DNA of 5,275 bases from Nostoc sp. CHAB 5715 (GTDB lineage: Bacteria > Cyanobacteriota > Cyanobacteriia > Cyanobacteriales > Nostocaceae): NCBI RefSeq assembly GCF_020829685.1, contig NZ_JAIVFR010000528.1, positions 1-5,275 on the forward strand, written 5' to 3'. Under the pieces are notes generated by a model, which did not search any database, was not told the origin of the DNA, and was given only the letters and a program-made list of their open reading frames with translations. A program made the position numbers and the translations under genes. Shown one piece after another: positions 5,037 through 5,275 of the stretch (position 1 is the first letter of the stretch; the number at the start of each line of letters is the position of its first letter).

Positions 5037-5161
5037 CACCCCCCTTAATCCCACGCCACTTGCTTGGCTGTCGGCAGAGCCGCCCAACGCAGTGGCTCCC
5101 CGATGTATTGGGGGGAAACCAGAAAATCCAGTTCCCTCCCCTTTATAACTACGGTGTACAC
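5037..5161. repeat. Composite intergenic repeat with nested palindrome
   Basis: A C-rich backbone (CACCCCCCTTAATCCC, ending at 5052) continues as GATGTATTGGGG (5102-5113). Between them lies a hairpin in which GCCACT (5055-5060) pairs with AGTGGC (5091-5096) and TTGG (5064-5067) with CCAA (5084-5087). A second imperfect hairpin pairs GGGGGG/AAC (5110-5119) with GTT/CCC/CCCC (5131-5141). The block ends near the palindrome GTGTACAC (5154-5161). Such pieces look like interspersed repeats of Nostoc-type genomes. No open frame of note crosses it, and neither hairpin is followed by a T-run. Confidence 0.5.
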
Positions 5162-5218
5162 ACAAGTCTCTACGTTGTTCTTTGAATCTGGGTTTTACTC
5201 CACCCTAACCACTGCTTG

Positions 5219-5275
5219 AATTCAATGAACGATACCTCCAATTCAATAAACGACCACCCGAATTCAATAAATGAC
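5219..5275. repeat. 21-bp direct repeats running off the window edge
   Basis: Three head-to-tail copies start at 5219, 5240 and 5261, the last cut by the window end. The conserved 15-bp core is AATTCAATAAACGAC: copy 1 differs at 2 positions, copy 3 at 1. A 6-bp spacer (ACCTCC, then CACCCG) varies. The first copy lies within the perfect palindrome TTGAATTCAA (5216-5225). A 21-bp period is two turns of the DNA helix, placing each core on the same face, as expected for cooperative protein binding (transposase end sites, iterons or operators). Confidence 0.7.

Noticed and set aside
5026..5039. Intrinsic terminator after the lipoprotein gene (GTGAT-tttA-ATCAC)
   Set aside because: The stem is only five base pairs, AT-rich, and followed by a C-run, not a T-run.
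4950..5165. Minus-strand open frame overlapping the end of the lipoprotein gene
   Set aside because: It runs through the palindromic repeat block, has no recognisable domain and opposes a better-supported gene.
5219..5275. CRISPR array
   Set aside because: The conserved core is only 15 bp and the spacers 6 bp, far below CRISPR repeat and spacer lengths. No cas genes are in the window.

Overview
The window looks like chromosomal DNA of a filamentous, probably heterocyst-forming cyanobacterium (Nostocales-like). Eight copies of the HIP1 octamer GCGATCGC (at 155, 716, 1761, 2696, 3203, 3410, 3665 and 4806) are a strong cyanobacterial signature. The gaps between genes are full of heptameric short tandem repeats (STRR type) and small palindromic repeats, as is typical of Nostoc and its relatives. 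I cannot name the genus from the sequence alone.

Layout. Positions 88-1332 (minus strand) encode a polyprenyl/dolichol-phosphate sugar synthase: a family 2 glycosyltransferase domain fused to a four-helix GtrA-type membrane domain. A 342-bp divergent gap follows. It holds a MITE-like element with 27-bp terminal inverted repeats (1388-1516) that contains a heptamer array. Positions 1675-4038 (plus strand) hold a compact operon for an energy-coupling-factor (ECF) transporter of Co2+ or Ni2+: a CbiM-CbiN fusion (substrate-binding membrane part), CbiQ (transmembrane coupling part) and CbiO (ATPase). CbiM and CbiQ overlap by 8 bp, and cbiO starts 29 bp after cbiQ on a TTG codon. The three genes make a complete importer if CbiO acts as a homodimer. 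No cobalamin riboswitch or recognisable NikR site precedes it, so the metal stays undecided.

Positions 4039-4508 contain no gene. They hold a G-quadruplex-prone run, a 45-bp tandem repeat built of nonamers, four CCAATGC heptamers and a set of GAATTC-centred inverted repeats with hairpins. Positions 4515-4991 encode a small predicted lipoprotein of unknown function. The last 284 bp carry a nested palindromic repeat. At the very edge are three copies of a 21-bp direct repeat running out of the window, which look like protein-binding sites at the end of a mobile element or an iteron array.

I see no CRISPR array, tRNA, rRNA, transposase or defence gene. The genes are ordinary housekeeping and accessory functions. 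The unusual content lies in the repeats: one has been absorbed into the cbiO reading frame, one borders a putative promoter, and the 21-bp array at the right edge deserves extension.
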